From assembly GCA_016215465.1 (NCBI GenBank), contig JACRJT010000037.1:1-64000 (forward strand): a DNA stretch of 64,000 nt. Direction: 5' to 3'. The stretch is from Nitrososphaerota archaeon. Its GTDB lineage: Archaea; Thermoproteota; Nitrososphaeria; Nitrososphaerales; Nitrosopumilaceae. A program made the translations under genes and the position numbers. This document shows positions 7,649 to 16,137 of the stretch, in pieces (within the stretch, counting starts at the first letter, position 1; each line of letters starts with the position of its first letter). The notes under the pieces were generated by a model. It was not told where the DNA came from. It ran no database searches and worked only from the letters and a program-made list of their open reading frames with translations.

Positions 7649-9175
7649 ATGCCCGTAAAGGACATGTTTCTTGGATATGAACACAGAGAATTACTCAATT
7701 CCAGAGTTGGCGACATGTTTGATTTTGAAAACACACTACCAACTGCAGTCCATATATCAGATAATGTGACTGATTGTATCAATGTACTAAAAGATGATGA
7801 GCTTTGTCATGATGGCGCACTTGTAAAAAGCCGTGACAAGCATGTTGGAATAGTCACTGGAAGAGAGCTCACCGCAGGATTGTTGTCTTTAGGTGTGAAA
7901 AAATTTGTGGGACGTTCAATAGGAGATTATTTTAGTTCAAATTTTAACACTCTGACAGAAGATGAGACTCTTTTGGATTTTATTCAAAAGATACAAAGAT
8001 CAAGAAGAGGTTTTGGACTGGTACTGAGAGATAAAAAACTGGTAGGCAAACTCTCAATTAGAGATGTTGTATCACTTTACCTGAAAATGGATTCAAGTGC
8101 AACACTTAGAGATTTTCCAGCACACCAAATGATCTCAGTATCACCTACGACTACCATAAAAGAATCCCTTCTCCTAATGATGAAATCCCATATAAGAAAG
8201 ATTTTCCTCAAAGATAAGTTATGTCCGTTCATATCAGAAAGAAACGTTTTGGGACTTGTGGCAAGTTGTGCATCAAAAAATGACTATATTACCTTAGATA
8301 AGCCCATAACTGAATGTAAGAAAAACTATGCCATTGCGCTAAAGGAAGAAAAAATAAAAGATGCCTGCCAAAAACTATTGCTTTCCAATTCTACATGTAT
8401 TGTATATGATAAAAAATACATTTTTACAGCATGGGATATTGCGACATCCTTTCTTGTTGATAGAATTCATGATTATCAAAAACAACTCCTCTCATCAGAA
8501 AAACTGGCAATGATGGGGGAACTTTCAGCAAAGCTAAACCATGAGCTAAGAAATCCCCTGTCAATAATCAAAAATTCATCCGAACTGCTCAAAGCAAGGG
8601 GTGGAAATAATCTGAATCTAGAACAGATTACCTATATTCAAATGATCGATCGGGCTGTAGCACGAATGGCTCATCAGATAGATGACGTACTTGATTTTGT
8701 AAGAATAACTGATTTGAACATTACTGCGTCATCAATATCTGACTTGGTTGGCGATACACTAGAAAGCATTACTCTTCCCCAAGGTATGTCTCTTGTAACA
8801 AACATTGAAGATCATTGTGTGCAATGCGACAAGGTAAAGATCAAAGTTGTCATTAAGAATCTAATCTTAAATGCAATAGATGCCATGATGGAAAAAAGAG
8901 GTAAACAAAAGGAAATTCACATTAATGCAAAACAGGAGAATGACATCACAGTACTCGAAATCAGTGATACGGGTGTAGGAATTTCTCAAAGGGATCTGGC
9001 AAGAATTTTTGAGCCATTATACACAACAAAACAAACTGGATCAGGACTTGGCCTTGCAATTTCCAAATTTATTGTAGATTTTCATAAAGGCGACATCTCG
9101 GTATCTAGCAAGGCAAATGAAGGAACAACGGTTACCGTTCTATTACCAATGAAGCCTTTTGGTAATGCAAATTAG
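7649..9175 (+). CDS. Soluble histidine kinase with CBS-domain sensor
   Basis: The N-terminal 260 residues resemble tandem CBS motifs, e.g. HVGIVTGRELTAGLL, KLVGKLSIRDVVSLYL and TTTIKESLLLMMKSHIRKIF; CBS pairs bind adenosyl compounds such as AMP, ATP or SAM. The kinase core follows: His298 in ELSAKLNHELRNPLSIIK, an N box (LILNAIDAMMEKRG), G1 (SDTGVGIS) and G2 (TGSGLGLAISKFIVDFHKG). No membrane segment is present. The layout suggests a kinase that reads the cell's energy or cofactor state, which is an inference. A TATA-like ATTAAATAA about 30 nt before the ATG fits a near-leaderless promoter. The receiver at 9373-9738 is convergent and is a candidate partner. Confidence 0.9.
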   Translation: MPVKDMFLGYEHRELLNSRVGDMFDFENTLPTAVHISDNVTDCINVLKDDELCHDGALVKSRDKHVGIVTGRELTAGLLSLGVKKFVGRSIGDYFSSNFNTLTEDETLLDFIQKIQRSRRGFGLVLRDKKLVGKLSIRDVVSLYLKMDSSATLRDFPAHQMISVSPTTTIKESLLLMMKSHIRKIFLKDKLCPFISERNVLGLVASCASKNDYITLDKPITECKKNYAIALKEEKIKDACQKLLLSNSTCIVYDKKYIFTAWDIATSFLVDRIHDYQKQLLSSEKLAMMGELSAKLNHELRNPLSIIKNSSELLKARGGNNLNLEQITYIQMIDRAVARMAHQIDDVLDFVRITDLNITASSISDLVGDTLESITLPQGMSLVTNIEDHCVQCDKVKIKVVIKNLILNAIDAMMEKRGKQKEIHINAKQENDITVLEISDTGVGISQRDLARIFEPLYTTKQTGSGLGLAISKFIVDFHKGDISVSSKANEGTTVTVLLPMKPFGNAN

Positions 9176-9252
9176 ATTCGGTATGAACCAGAGTAATCTG
9201 GATTGTTTTTATTTCTCAGCATTATTGGTGTTATACCTTAAAAATAACTAGT

Positions 9253-9291
9253 GTTAAAAATAGTTAAGCCCCTCTTTTTATGGGAATTAAT
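9253..9291. repeat. Intergenic repeat, copy 2
   Basis: This second copy of the element at 6171-6209 shares TTAAAAATAGTTAAGCCC exactly and keeps a CCC...GGG pairing and TTAAT further on. It lies between the convergent ends of the CBS kinase and the next receiver gene. Confidence 0.4.
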
Positions 9292-9372
9292 CCATATTTT
9301 TTCAGATCTGGTATACGACAAAACTATGACTAGGTGTAATTACATCTGTGGATTTTTCTATAAAATATAATA

Positions 9373-9738
9373 TTAAGAAAGCAGTACTTTTTCTATTAGA
9401 AATACTATTTTCTCAATATCGATTGGCTTACAAACGATTGCAGCTATGGGCAATTCTTTTAGCATGGCTGTAATTTCCACAGTAGGACTTCCAGTTAATA
9501 GTATGATCTTGGCATTTTTGTCTAGGCTAAAAATTTCTTTTGTAGCATAATATCCATCATAATATGGCATTCTAACGTCTAGAAAAAGAATGTCAGGTTT
9601 TTTTTGTTTGTACAATTTAACTGCATCTTTTCCATTGTAAGCAGTACCAACTACGTTTATTCCCCGCATCTCGAGCAATTCTTTGAAAATTTTTACAAAA
9701 TCTGCCTCGTCATCAACTATGACCACTTTGATATTCAT
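9373..9738 (-). CDS. Receiver-only response regulator
   Basis: This 121-aa receiver has Asp9/Asp10 (VIVDDEADF), phospho-acceptor Asp54 (ILFLDVRMP), Thr82 (ILLTGSP) and Lys104 (VCKPIDIEK). No output domain follows. Its start is 2 nt downstream of the stop of the PAS kinase at 9741-10799, so the two form a tight kinase-receiver pair and are very likely cognate. The CKPIDIEKIVFLIEKVL ending resembles the HKPLEIDEVMNLLG ending of the receiver at 11038, suggesting local duplication. Confidence 0.92.
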   Translation of the reverse strand: MNIKVVIVDDEADFVKIFKELLEMRGINVVGTAYNGKDAVKLYKQKKPDILFLDVRMPYYDGYYATKEIFSLDKNAKIILLTGSPTVEITAMLKELPIAAIVCKPIDIEKIVFLIEKVLLS

Positions 9739-9740
9739 TT

Positions 9741-10799
9741 TTAGATCTCCTCATTTTTTGGGAGATGAATTAAGAATGTTGTCCCTACATTCTTTTTTGT
9801 TTTGACATTGATGGTACCACCATGTTTTTCAATAATTGCTTTACAACTAGGCAAGCCTAAACCAGTTCCAATCTGTCGTGTTGTAAATAATGGATCAAAA
9901 ATCTTTGATAGCAGATCACGTGGTATGCCGGGACCATTGTCTTCTACTTCAACAAGTACATGAGTGCCTTTACTTTTAATTCTGAGATTAATTTTACCCT
10001 CATTATTCATCGCTTGAATTGCATTTAAAATCAGATTCAAAAAAACAATTTCTAATTTTTCAGCATCACATTTTATTTTTACATCGTTTTTTGGGATGCT
10101 GATCTTTATTTTACCATAACATTTTACTCGTCTGACCGTGTCCTTTAAGATTTGTAATAATGAATATGTTTTAAGATTTAGTGGTTGCGGTTTAACATAA
10201 TCTAATACCTCTTCAACCTGGTGAGACATTCTTGTTATGGATCTTTGGATCATTGAAAAATATTCAGAGTAACGTGATAATGCCGGATCCTTCGTCAATT
10301 CTAATATCTGAATTGCTCCTTTTATTATGGAGAGTGGATTTCTTAAATCGTGTGCAATTCTTGCAGATAATTCTCCGATGGCTTCTAATCTTTTTGTTTT
10401 TATGCCCTCGATTTCTTTTGTAGTGTAGATTTCACTGATATCTCTCATAACCGTATGGCTTCCAATCAATTTGCCCTTGTCATCATAAATATTGCTGGCA
10501 CTCAAAAGAACTGGAAAAATAGTCCCGTTTTTTCTTTTAAGCCAGATTTCGTGATTTAATACAAATCCAGAAGACCGCCATTTTTGAAAAGTCTGTTTCA
10601 TTTCATTTATGCTTTTTTCTGCTACGTGATCAAAAATTGACGAGCCAATTACTTCATTCATTGAATAGCCAAGTGTTCTTGCATATGCTTTGTTGCATAA
10701 AATTATTTTTCCACTCAGATCAACTGTTCTATATAGATCAAGTGATTCAAAATAATATTTAGCATATACTGCTGAATCCTTTGTTGAGGATTTTTTCAT
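9741..10799 (-). CDS. PAS-domain histidine kinase
   Basis: An N-terminal PAS domain (about residues 20-125: GKIILCNKAYARTLGYSMNE, with HEIWLKRKNGTIFPVLLS and a PAC-like SHTVMRDISE) precedes HisKA with His150 in [18 protein letters not shown] and HATPase_c with LILNAIQAMNNEG, EDNGPGIP and GTGLGLPSCKAIIEKHGG. There is no transmembrane segment, so it senses inside the cell, through redox state or a small ligand if typical of PAS. The receiver at 9373-9738 follows after 2 nt as its likely partner. Confidence 0.93.
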   Translation of the reverse strand: MKKSSTKDSAVYAKYYFESLDLYRTVDLSGKIILCNKAYARTLGYSMNEVIGSSIFDHVAEKSINEMKQTFQKWRSSGFVLNHEIWLKRKNGTIFPVLLSASNIYDDKGKLIGSHTVMRDISEIYTTKEIEGIKTKRLEAIGELSARIAHDLRNPLSIIKGAIQILELTKDPALSRYSEYFSMIQRSITRMSHQVEEVLDYVKPQPLNLKTYSLLQILKDTVRRVKCYGKIKISIPKNDVKIKCDAEKLEIVFLNLILNAIQAMNNEGKINLRIKSKGTHVLVEVEDNGPGIPRDLLSKIFDPLFTTRQIGTGLGLPSCKAIIEKHGGTINVKTKKNVGTTFLIHLPKNEEI

Positions 10800-11037
10800 T
10801 ATACTTACTGTAATTTTTGTTATTCTAAATATGTGCTACTAGAAGAACAACAAAGTTCATTTTTGATACATATTTAGTATTGATTAGCCTATTTCAGAAT
10901 AATATTGAGAGAAATAGTTCTTAAAAAGAATACCCATGAATATTTACAGTAATATCTGATTTTAAAATACATGTTCCTCAATGAGTGTTTGAAAGTAACA
11001 GACAAGAATACAATATGGAAAAACTTGCATCATAGAT

Positions 11038-11415
11038 GTGGCAAAAACCATGTCTGCAATAGTGATTGATGATGATCATGACATGGTGGAAGTGTTATCC
11101 GAACTTTTGAAGATCAAAGGTGTAGATGTTGTCGCAAAAGGTTATGATGGAAATGATGCTGTTACTGCGTACAAGATTTTGAAGCCAGATATTGTGTTTT
11201 TGGATCTTATGATGGATAATTACGATGGGTTCTTCGCGCTTGAAAATATCCGAAGAATTGATCCTAATGCCAAGGTAGTAATTATAACTGCTGATGAAAA
11301 TTATGAAACAAAACAAAAATTGAAAAAGCTAAGCCCTACCAAAGTTTTTCACAAACCACTTGAAATTGACGAAGTAATGAATTTGCTTGGTACTTTTGAA
11401 GATTTTGATTCTTAG
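11038..11415 (+). CDS. Receiver-only response regulator
   Basis: The 125-aa receiver has an acidic cluster Asp11-13 (IVIDDDHDM), phospho-acceptor Asp56 (VFLDLMMDNYDG), Thr84 (VIITADE) and Lys106 (VFHKPLEIDE). The start is GTG at 11038, with an ATG four codons later as an alternative. It precedes the PAS kinase at 11585 on the same strand, with a 169-bp gap. The last aspartates (FEDFDS) form a short acidic tail. There is no output domain. Confidence 0.9.
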   Translation: MAKTMSAIVIDDDHDMVEVLSELLKIKGVDVVAKGYDGNDAVTAYKILKPDIVFLDLMMDNYDGFFALENIRRIDPNAKVVIITADENYETKQKLKKLSPTKVFHKPLEIDEVMNLLGTFEDFDS

Positions 11416-11584
11416 CTCATGTTCGGCATACAAAATTAAATTCAATTCCAGTTTACAGCATAAAACTAATCTAAAAGAGATTTTTGTTGAATTAGATAAT
11501 TATCTCATCTGAAATAGGGCAAAAGAAAGTGTTATCATAATGATCAAACTATTTCTTATAATGAGTTAAAAAACTTGTAAAATA

Positions 11585-12712
11585 ATGCTAAGCGATATCG
11601 TCTCTTGTCAATTTGATTTAAAACGAATAGAACGACTTCTTAAAATACAGCACGCCTTAGATCTCCACTCCATCATAGGAATTACTGATACGAACGGTAT
11701 AATCACCTACGTGAACAAGGAATTTTGTAGAATATCAAAATATGCTGAAGACGAATTAATCGGTCAGGATCATCGTATACTAAAATCGGGATTCCATTCG
11801 GATGAATTCTACACTGGAATGTGGAAAACCATATCGAGTGGTCGCATTTGGAGAGGAAGTGTAAAAAATATGGCCAAAGATGGTTCTTTTTATTGGGTAA
11901 AGACAATCATTGTTCCATTACTTGATGAGTTTGGTAAACCAATAGAATACGTATCAATTCGCACGGATATAACAAAAGAAAAAGAACTACAAGAAAGATT
12001 GGCAGAATCCACTAACAAGCTTGTAAGTGCAGAAAGATTTTCTGCAATTGGAGAATTATCCTCAAGGCTTGCACACGACTTAAGAAATCCTCTTTCCGTA
12101 ATAAAAGCAGAAGTAGACATATTCAAATTCAAAAACAAAAATAGTGATGAAAAAACTTTACAATCGTGTCAAAGGGTGGAAAATGCAGTAGCAAAAATAA
12201 CATATCAGATAAACACCGTCTTGGATTTTGTTAGGACGAAACCTCTTCATCTTGATAAAAACTCTGTTTCTTCTATCATTGAATCGACACTTTCTAATAT
12301 TGTGATACCTGATAGAATAAAAATAATTTCGCCTCAAACTGATACTGTGATTATATGCGACTCACATCAACTTGAAGTGGTATTTGAAAACCTGATAACA
12401 AATTCAATTCAAGCTATGGAAAACGATGGCACCGTTACAATTAGAGTGATTGAAGAAAATAATTCAGTGATTATTCAAATCGAAGATACTGGTGATGGTA
12501 TCCCTGATGAAATCGTTCCAAAAATATTTGAGCCTCTCTTTACTACAAAACACAAGGGCACTGGTCTCGGATTAGCAAGTGTCAAAAATATAATAGAACA
12601 GCATCAGGGTAAAATTTCATTAAAAAATAACCCAACTACATTCACCATCCGTTTGCCGCAACAACTAAAACTACCTTTAGAAGAAAAACTAACCATCGAT
12701 TCTATCCCATAG
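11585..12712 (+). CDS. PAS-domain histidine kinase
   Basis: Residues about 25-130 form a PAS domain of the type found in redox or aerotaxis sensors: [20 protein letters not shown], then [16 protein letters not shown] and [19 protein letters not shown], ending with a PAC motif ([17 protein letters not shown]). HisKA has His164 ([17 protein letters not shown]) and HATPase_c has [21 protein letters not shown] and [18 protein letters not shown]. The protein is soluble. The [11 protein letters not shown] block is typical of PAS domains near methyl-accepting sensors. The likely partner is the receiver at 11038. Confidence 0.93.
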   Translation: MLSDIVSCQFDLKRIERLLKIQHALDLHSIIGITDTNGIITYVNKEFCRISKYAEDELIGQDHRILKSGFHSDEFYTGMWKTISSGRIWRGSVKNMAKDGSFYWVKTIIVPLLDEFGKPIEYVSIRTDITKEKELQERLAESTNKLVSAERFSAIGELSSRLAHDLRNPLSVIKAEVDIFKFKNKNSDEKTLQSCQRVENAVAKITYQINTVLDFVRTKPLHLDKNSVSSIIESTLSNIVIPDRIKIISPQTDTVIICDSHQLEVVFENLITNSIQAMENDGTVTIRVIEENNSVIIQIEDTGDGIPDEIVPKIFEPLFTTKHKGTGLGLASVKNIIEQHQGKISLKNNPTTFTIRLPQQLKLPLEEKLTIDSIP

Positions 12713-13075
12713 TGTTTTTGGACTACTGAAAACCCCTTATGGGAATCAAAATTGAACAAATAGGGCGTTTCTCTGTTCTGATGCGTATTGTATAATTGTT
12801 GTATGGTGATGAATTTCGAGGCTGTTTTTATCTTGATAGCGAGTTGATCCTCCTTTAAGAGACGACCTTATTGAAATAATTAATTAGATTATGTAAACCA
12901 TGGTTAAAACAGTCAGAATCGGCAAAAAAGTTTCTTTCAACTCCTTATTTATCCCGCAAAGATGTCGTGTTTTCTGATTATTTTCACATCAAGATGGCTT
13001 GTAACTTCATCTTGTAGATAATTGTGAAATTAGTGCAAAATCAAACTAAATCTTTGAATAAAAAATATGTGATGT
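12713..13075. other. Intergenic region, 3' to two convergent genes
   Basis: No gene is seen. A CCCC...GGG hairpin (12732-12745) follows the kinase stop. A 24-bp sequence at 12888-12911, including the palindrome AACCATGGTT, recurs upstream of the next kinase at 14140-14163. Confidence 0.5.
12888..12911 (+). repeat. 24-bp direct repeat, copy 1
   Basis: ATTATGTAAACCAT is followed by GG and TTAAAACA. The same sequence with AA in place of GG is found at 14140-14163, in the same orientation. The two copies flank the Met-rich protein gene. They could be regulatory sites or the scar of an insertion. Confidence 0.5.
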
Positions 13076-13927
13076 TTAAGAAAATAATTTCTTTACCTTT
13101 GCAAGTTCGGTTTTGATAGAGTCAATTTTTGCATCTATTTTCTGTGCAGGCTCGTCCTTTTGTATGATGTTTCTAAGATCAGCTCGTAAAAGCAGTTCGA
13201 TTTTTTCCATTTGCTCGAGGTCTTTAGCCGCAATTGCACTTTCAACATATTCGTAATTTTCCAAGTATGCTGTTGTTGCAAGTGAGAGTGCAGTGTTCTT
13301 GTCTCCATCATTATATCTTGACGAGACTTGGTCAAGCAAATCCTCGATGTTATTTATTGTTGAGAGAACTTCGTTATTCTTTGTTATTGGTGTTCCCATC
13401 ATGGAACCCATCATATTTCCACCCATCATTCCCTGATTCATCCAACCGGATCCCATCATGCTTTGCCAGTTAGTATTGTTGCTCATCCAAGGACCCATCC
13501 AGCTTTGTTGGAATTGTGGGTTGTTCATCATTCCGTACATGAACTGTTGGTTTTGCATCATCATGCCCATCATCTGTTGGCTCGTCTGTGGGTTGCTCAT
13601 CATACTATTCATCATGCTTGGGCCCATCATACTCATCATTGTCTGCATGTGTTGAGGATTGTTCATCATTATGTCGTGCATTTGTTGAATTGCTTGTGGG
13701 TTGCTCATCATACTGCTCATCCAGTTGTTCATTACTTGAGGATTATTTATCATGGTTTGATGCCACTGAGTCATAGTTTGCGGATTATTCATCATTTGTT
13801 GCATTTGCTGCGGCGTCATGTGCATAAAGCTGGAAGACTGGTTTGCTGAAAAAACTGCATAGCTAATTCCCAACCCTGCAAAGAAAACACCTATGGCAAC
13901 TCCGATTAATAATGATTGATTTGCCAT
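13076..13927 (-). CDS. Membrane-anchored methionine-rich protein with FTR1-type helical domain
   Basis: From the ATG at 13925-13927 the protein has an N-terminal hydrophobic segment (LLIGVAIGVFFAGLGISYAVF, an anchor or signal peptide), then about 150 residues of imperfect repeats built on MMNNPQ/MMSNPQ with dozens of methionines and many N, Q and W residues, and a C-terminal helical domain (about the last 90 residues). That domain contains AYLENYEYVESAIAAKDLEQ and ELLLRADLRNIIQ, the pattern seen twice in the FTR1 permease at 50714-52936. Methionine clusters outside the membrane typically bind Cu(I). An extracytoplasmic metal-binding role is therefore likely but inferred. An upstream in-frame ATG at 13975 would add 16 residues that do not look like a signal peptide. 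Confidence 0.8.
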   Translation of the reverse strand: MANQSLLIGVAIGVFFAGLGISYAVFSANQSSSFMHMTPQQMQQMMNNPQTMTQWHQTMINNPQVMNNWMSSMMSNPQAIQQMHDIMMNNPQHMQTMMSMMGPSMMNSMMSNPQTSQQMMGMMMQNQQFMYGMMNNPQFQQSWMGPWMSNNTNWQSMMGSGWMNQGMMGGNMMGSMMGTPITKNNEVLSTINNIEDLLDQVSSRYNDGDKNTALSLATTAYLENYEYVESAIAAKDLEQMEKIELLLRADLRNIIQKDEPAQKIDAKIDSIKTELAKVKKLFS

Positions 13928-14350
13928 TGTTAGGTATGCACTCCTAAAGATAATAACATTACAATCGATTTTCATCTCTGATTCTCAATTATGAACATAG
14001 TTTAGGAGGAAATAGTGTAAAATCTGTAACTTCAATTATGCCCATCTGAAAATTGTAGGGGCGGTCAAATTTGAACCGACTCTGTAGGAAGTTGAACCAA
14101 TTAATACCAATTTGAGTCAGGATTGTATTAGTTAACTAAATTATGTAAACCATAATTAAAACAACTTGATTATCGTTTATTCTACTTACAAAATTATCCT
14201 GACTTTTTGTCTGGCATAAATCTCAGACTATATTTGCCATAGTAAAACACTACACCGGTGTTTTGTGAAAATACATATTTATCCATAATTCGTGAAATTT
14301 TCGATGATTATGATATCTATTCCAACTATGAGAATAAGGAAGTCAAACTA
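13928..14350. other. Intergenic region upstream of two divergent genes
   Basis: It holds the promoters of the Met-rich gene (minus) and the DUF3068 kinase (plus), the second copy of the 24-bp repeat (14140-14163), and GGTCAAATTTGAACC at about 14067-14081. Read on the minus strand, that last sequence resembles a tRNA T-arm, but no tRNA body is present. Confidence 0.45.
14140..14163 (+). repeat. 24-bp direct repeat, copy 2
   Basis: This copy matches 12888-12911 at 22 of 24 bases (AA instead of GG at the centre). It lies about 190 bp before the start of the DUF3068 kinase. Confidence 0.5.
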
Positions 14351-15850
14351 ATGTCAAAAAATGTAATCATTAAACATTTTACGATAGTTATCTCAGTAAC
14401 CATCATCATTGTCGCACTCTGGACTTTTATCATTGTGCCTGAGTATGAACAATTACCACCAAATTTTACACTTAACATGGAATATGAGGGAAAAGATCAA
14501 ATTGTAAATAATGTTAATGGAGAATTATCTGAGCCATATGTGCTCAAAGACATTTTGTCTCAAAAAGCTATATCTGTCAATGACAACATTCTAACTATAT
14601 CCTCAACTGTAACTGGCATGAGGGCGGATACTGGAGAGATAGTTTTTCAAGATAATCAAAAATATGATGTAGATCGAATTACTCTGATGCATTCTGACAA
14701 ACCCAATAAACGATTTGGATTTTTGCCCGGAGTGAAAAAACAGGATTATGATTTTCTTCATCCTCTAATTTTTGATAACTCTGTCCTTGTTTTTCAAGGA
14801 ACTGATAAAATAAACGATTTAGAGGTTTACAAATTTTCAGTAAAGTCTTTAGAACATGATGTGTCATCTGCGTTTCCCTCTTTTTCTTCCCACACGATAT
14901 GGGCAGACACTTATGCTACATTGTGGATAGAACCGATTACTGGTGATATGCTTCGTTTTGAAAAAAGTTGGGATAACTATTTAGTTGAAGAAGGACTACA
15001 TAAAAACACAATAGAAAAAGGTTGGAAGCATACTACTGCTTTTACTGAATCAATCTTAACGCAAAACGCTAAGACGAAAATAGTCAACCTGAACTTCTCC
15101 AAAGTTATTATGCCTGTATTTTTAGCATCTATAAGTTTAGGATTGGGATCTGTTCTGATTTTATGGTTTAGATTAACAACCATCAGGAAAAAAAATGACC
15201 AGTTATCACTGCTTGGTAATTTGACCGCAAGAATAGCACATGACCTCAAAAACCCACTAAGTGTCATAAAAAGTGATCTTGCAATGATGTCTTTACAAGA
15301 AAAAGAAAATCCAGATGAAAAAATGGAACAGAGAATCAAACGTCTTCAAAGAACTGTAAATAGAATGGAACATCAAATTGCTGGAGTTATGGATTTTGTG
15401 AGAAAAAAACCATTAACATTCGGGCGTTTTTCATCACGGGAACTAATAGAAACCGCTCTTGAGAGTATTACTATTCCAGAGAACATCAAAATACTTACTC
15501 CAGCACACGACGTTGTAATAATTGGAGATCTTATACAATTAGGGGTAGTTCTGTCCAACATAATTACCAATTCGATACAAGCAATAGGAACATCTGGAGA
15601 AATTTCAATATTGATGGAGGATAATCCGGACTACGTAATTATTAGTATAATAGATTCAGGTCCAGGCATACCTGAGAAGGATTTGCCTAAAATCTTTGAT
15701 TTATTATTTACAACAAAACAAACCGGTACGGGGTTGGGGTTATTCAGTTGTAAAACAATTATTGAAAATCACGGAGGAAGTATTTCGGTCAAAAACAATC
15801 CTGCTACTTTTACTATCCTTCTTCCAAAGAAACAGACTAAAACAAATTGA
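14351..15850 (+). CDS. Membrane histidine kinase with DUF3068-like extracytoplasmic sensor
   Basis: Membrane helix 1 (TIVISVTIIIVALWTFIIV) is followed by about 240 extracytoplasmic residues and helix 2 (VIMPVFLASISLGLGSVLIL), then HisKA with the acceptor His in LTARIAHDLKNPLSVIK and HATPase_c with IITNSIQAIGTSG, IDSGPGIP and GTGLGLFSCKTIIENHGG. The outer part carries the pattern of DUF3068 (actinobacterial PorA-like) proteins: YDVDRITL, GFLPGVKKQDYDF, FQGTDKINDLEVYKFSV and TLWIEPITGDMLRFEK, with a helix on each side as in that family. DUF3068 in a kinase is unusual. The frame is open back to a GTG at 14258; I chose the ATG at 14351 because it places the first helix near the N-terminus and has AAGGA upstream. 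Confidence 0.85.
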   Translation: MSKNVIIKHFTIVISVTIIIVALWTFIIVPEYEQLPPNFTLNMEYEGKDQIVNNVNGELSEPYVLKDILSQKAISVNDNILTISSTVTGMRADTGEIVFQDNQKYDVDRITLMHSDKPNKRFGFLPGVKKQDYDFLHPLIFDNSVLVFQGTDKINDLEVYKFSVKSLEHDVSSAFPSFSSHTIWADTYATLWIEPITGDMLRFEKSWDNYLVEEGLHKNTIEKGWKHTTAFTESILTQNAKTKIVNLNFSKVIMPVFLASISLGLGSVLILWFRLTTIRKKNDQLSLLGNLTARIAHDLKNPLSVIKSDLAMMSLQEKENPDEKMEQRIKRLQRTVNRMEHQIAGVMDFVRKKPLTFGRFSSRELIETALESITIPENIKILTPAHDVVIIGDLIQLGVVLSNIITNSIQAIGTSGEISILMEDNPDYVIISIIDSGPGIPEKDLPKIFDLLFTTKQTGTGLGLFSCKTIIENHGGSISVKNNPATFTILLPKKQTKTN

Positions 15851-16128
15851 CATTTTATTTCAAATGTACTAGATCGTAATTCCATATGATATTTTGTGAT
15901 GTTGGATACTTTAAAGATGGAGGGAAAACCCATCTTAGAATAATGACATAATTGAGATCCTTTTTACTCAATCCGTAAAACAATTCCTTATTGAATCCAT
16001 CTAAGCGGTAAGAGTCGCAATGTTGACCTGAAAAACCTAAATGTTTTAGGATCAACATAAAATTTTATCATTTATTCTAATTTGAAGCAGACTATTTTTT
16101 CAGATATTGTTAAAAGCGTCGCTCTCTT
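15851..16128. other. Intergenic region before purE
   Basis: About 280 bp without a convincing gene. A TATA-like TTAAAAG near 16110 lies about 28 nt before the purE ATG and fits a leaderless promoter. Confidence 0.4.
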
Positions 16129-16137
16129 TTGAGTATC

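Noticed and set aside
13458-13849. Plus-strand frames across the Met-rich gene with many His, Leu or Cys residues
   Set aside because: They are mirror frames of the MMNNPQ repeat coding strand; the minus-strand protein has a membrane anchor and a recognisable C-terminal domain.
13463-13850. CRISPR-like repetition in the Met-rich gene
   Set aside because: The repeats are short, imperfect and in frame with a protein; there are no constant repeats with unique spacers. No CRISPR array was seen in the window.
14067-14081. A tRNA T-arm-like sequence (GGTTCAAAT on the minus strand), considered as an attachment-site remnant
   Set aside because: No acceptor or anticodon arm can be built around it, and no matching tRNA end or integrase is found nearby.
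15855-16058. A 67-codon minus-strand frame in the gap between the DUF3068 kinase and purE
   Set aside because: Composition looks unlike protein, there is no promoter-like sequence at the right distance, and it overlaps the purE upstream region.
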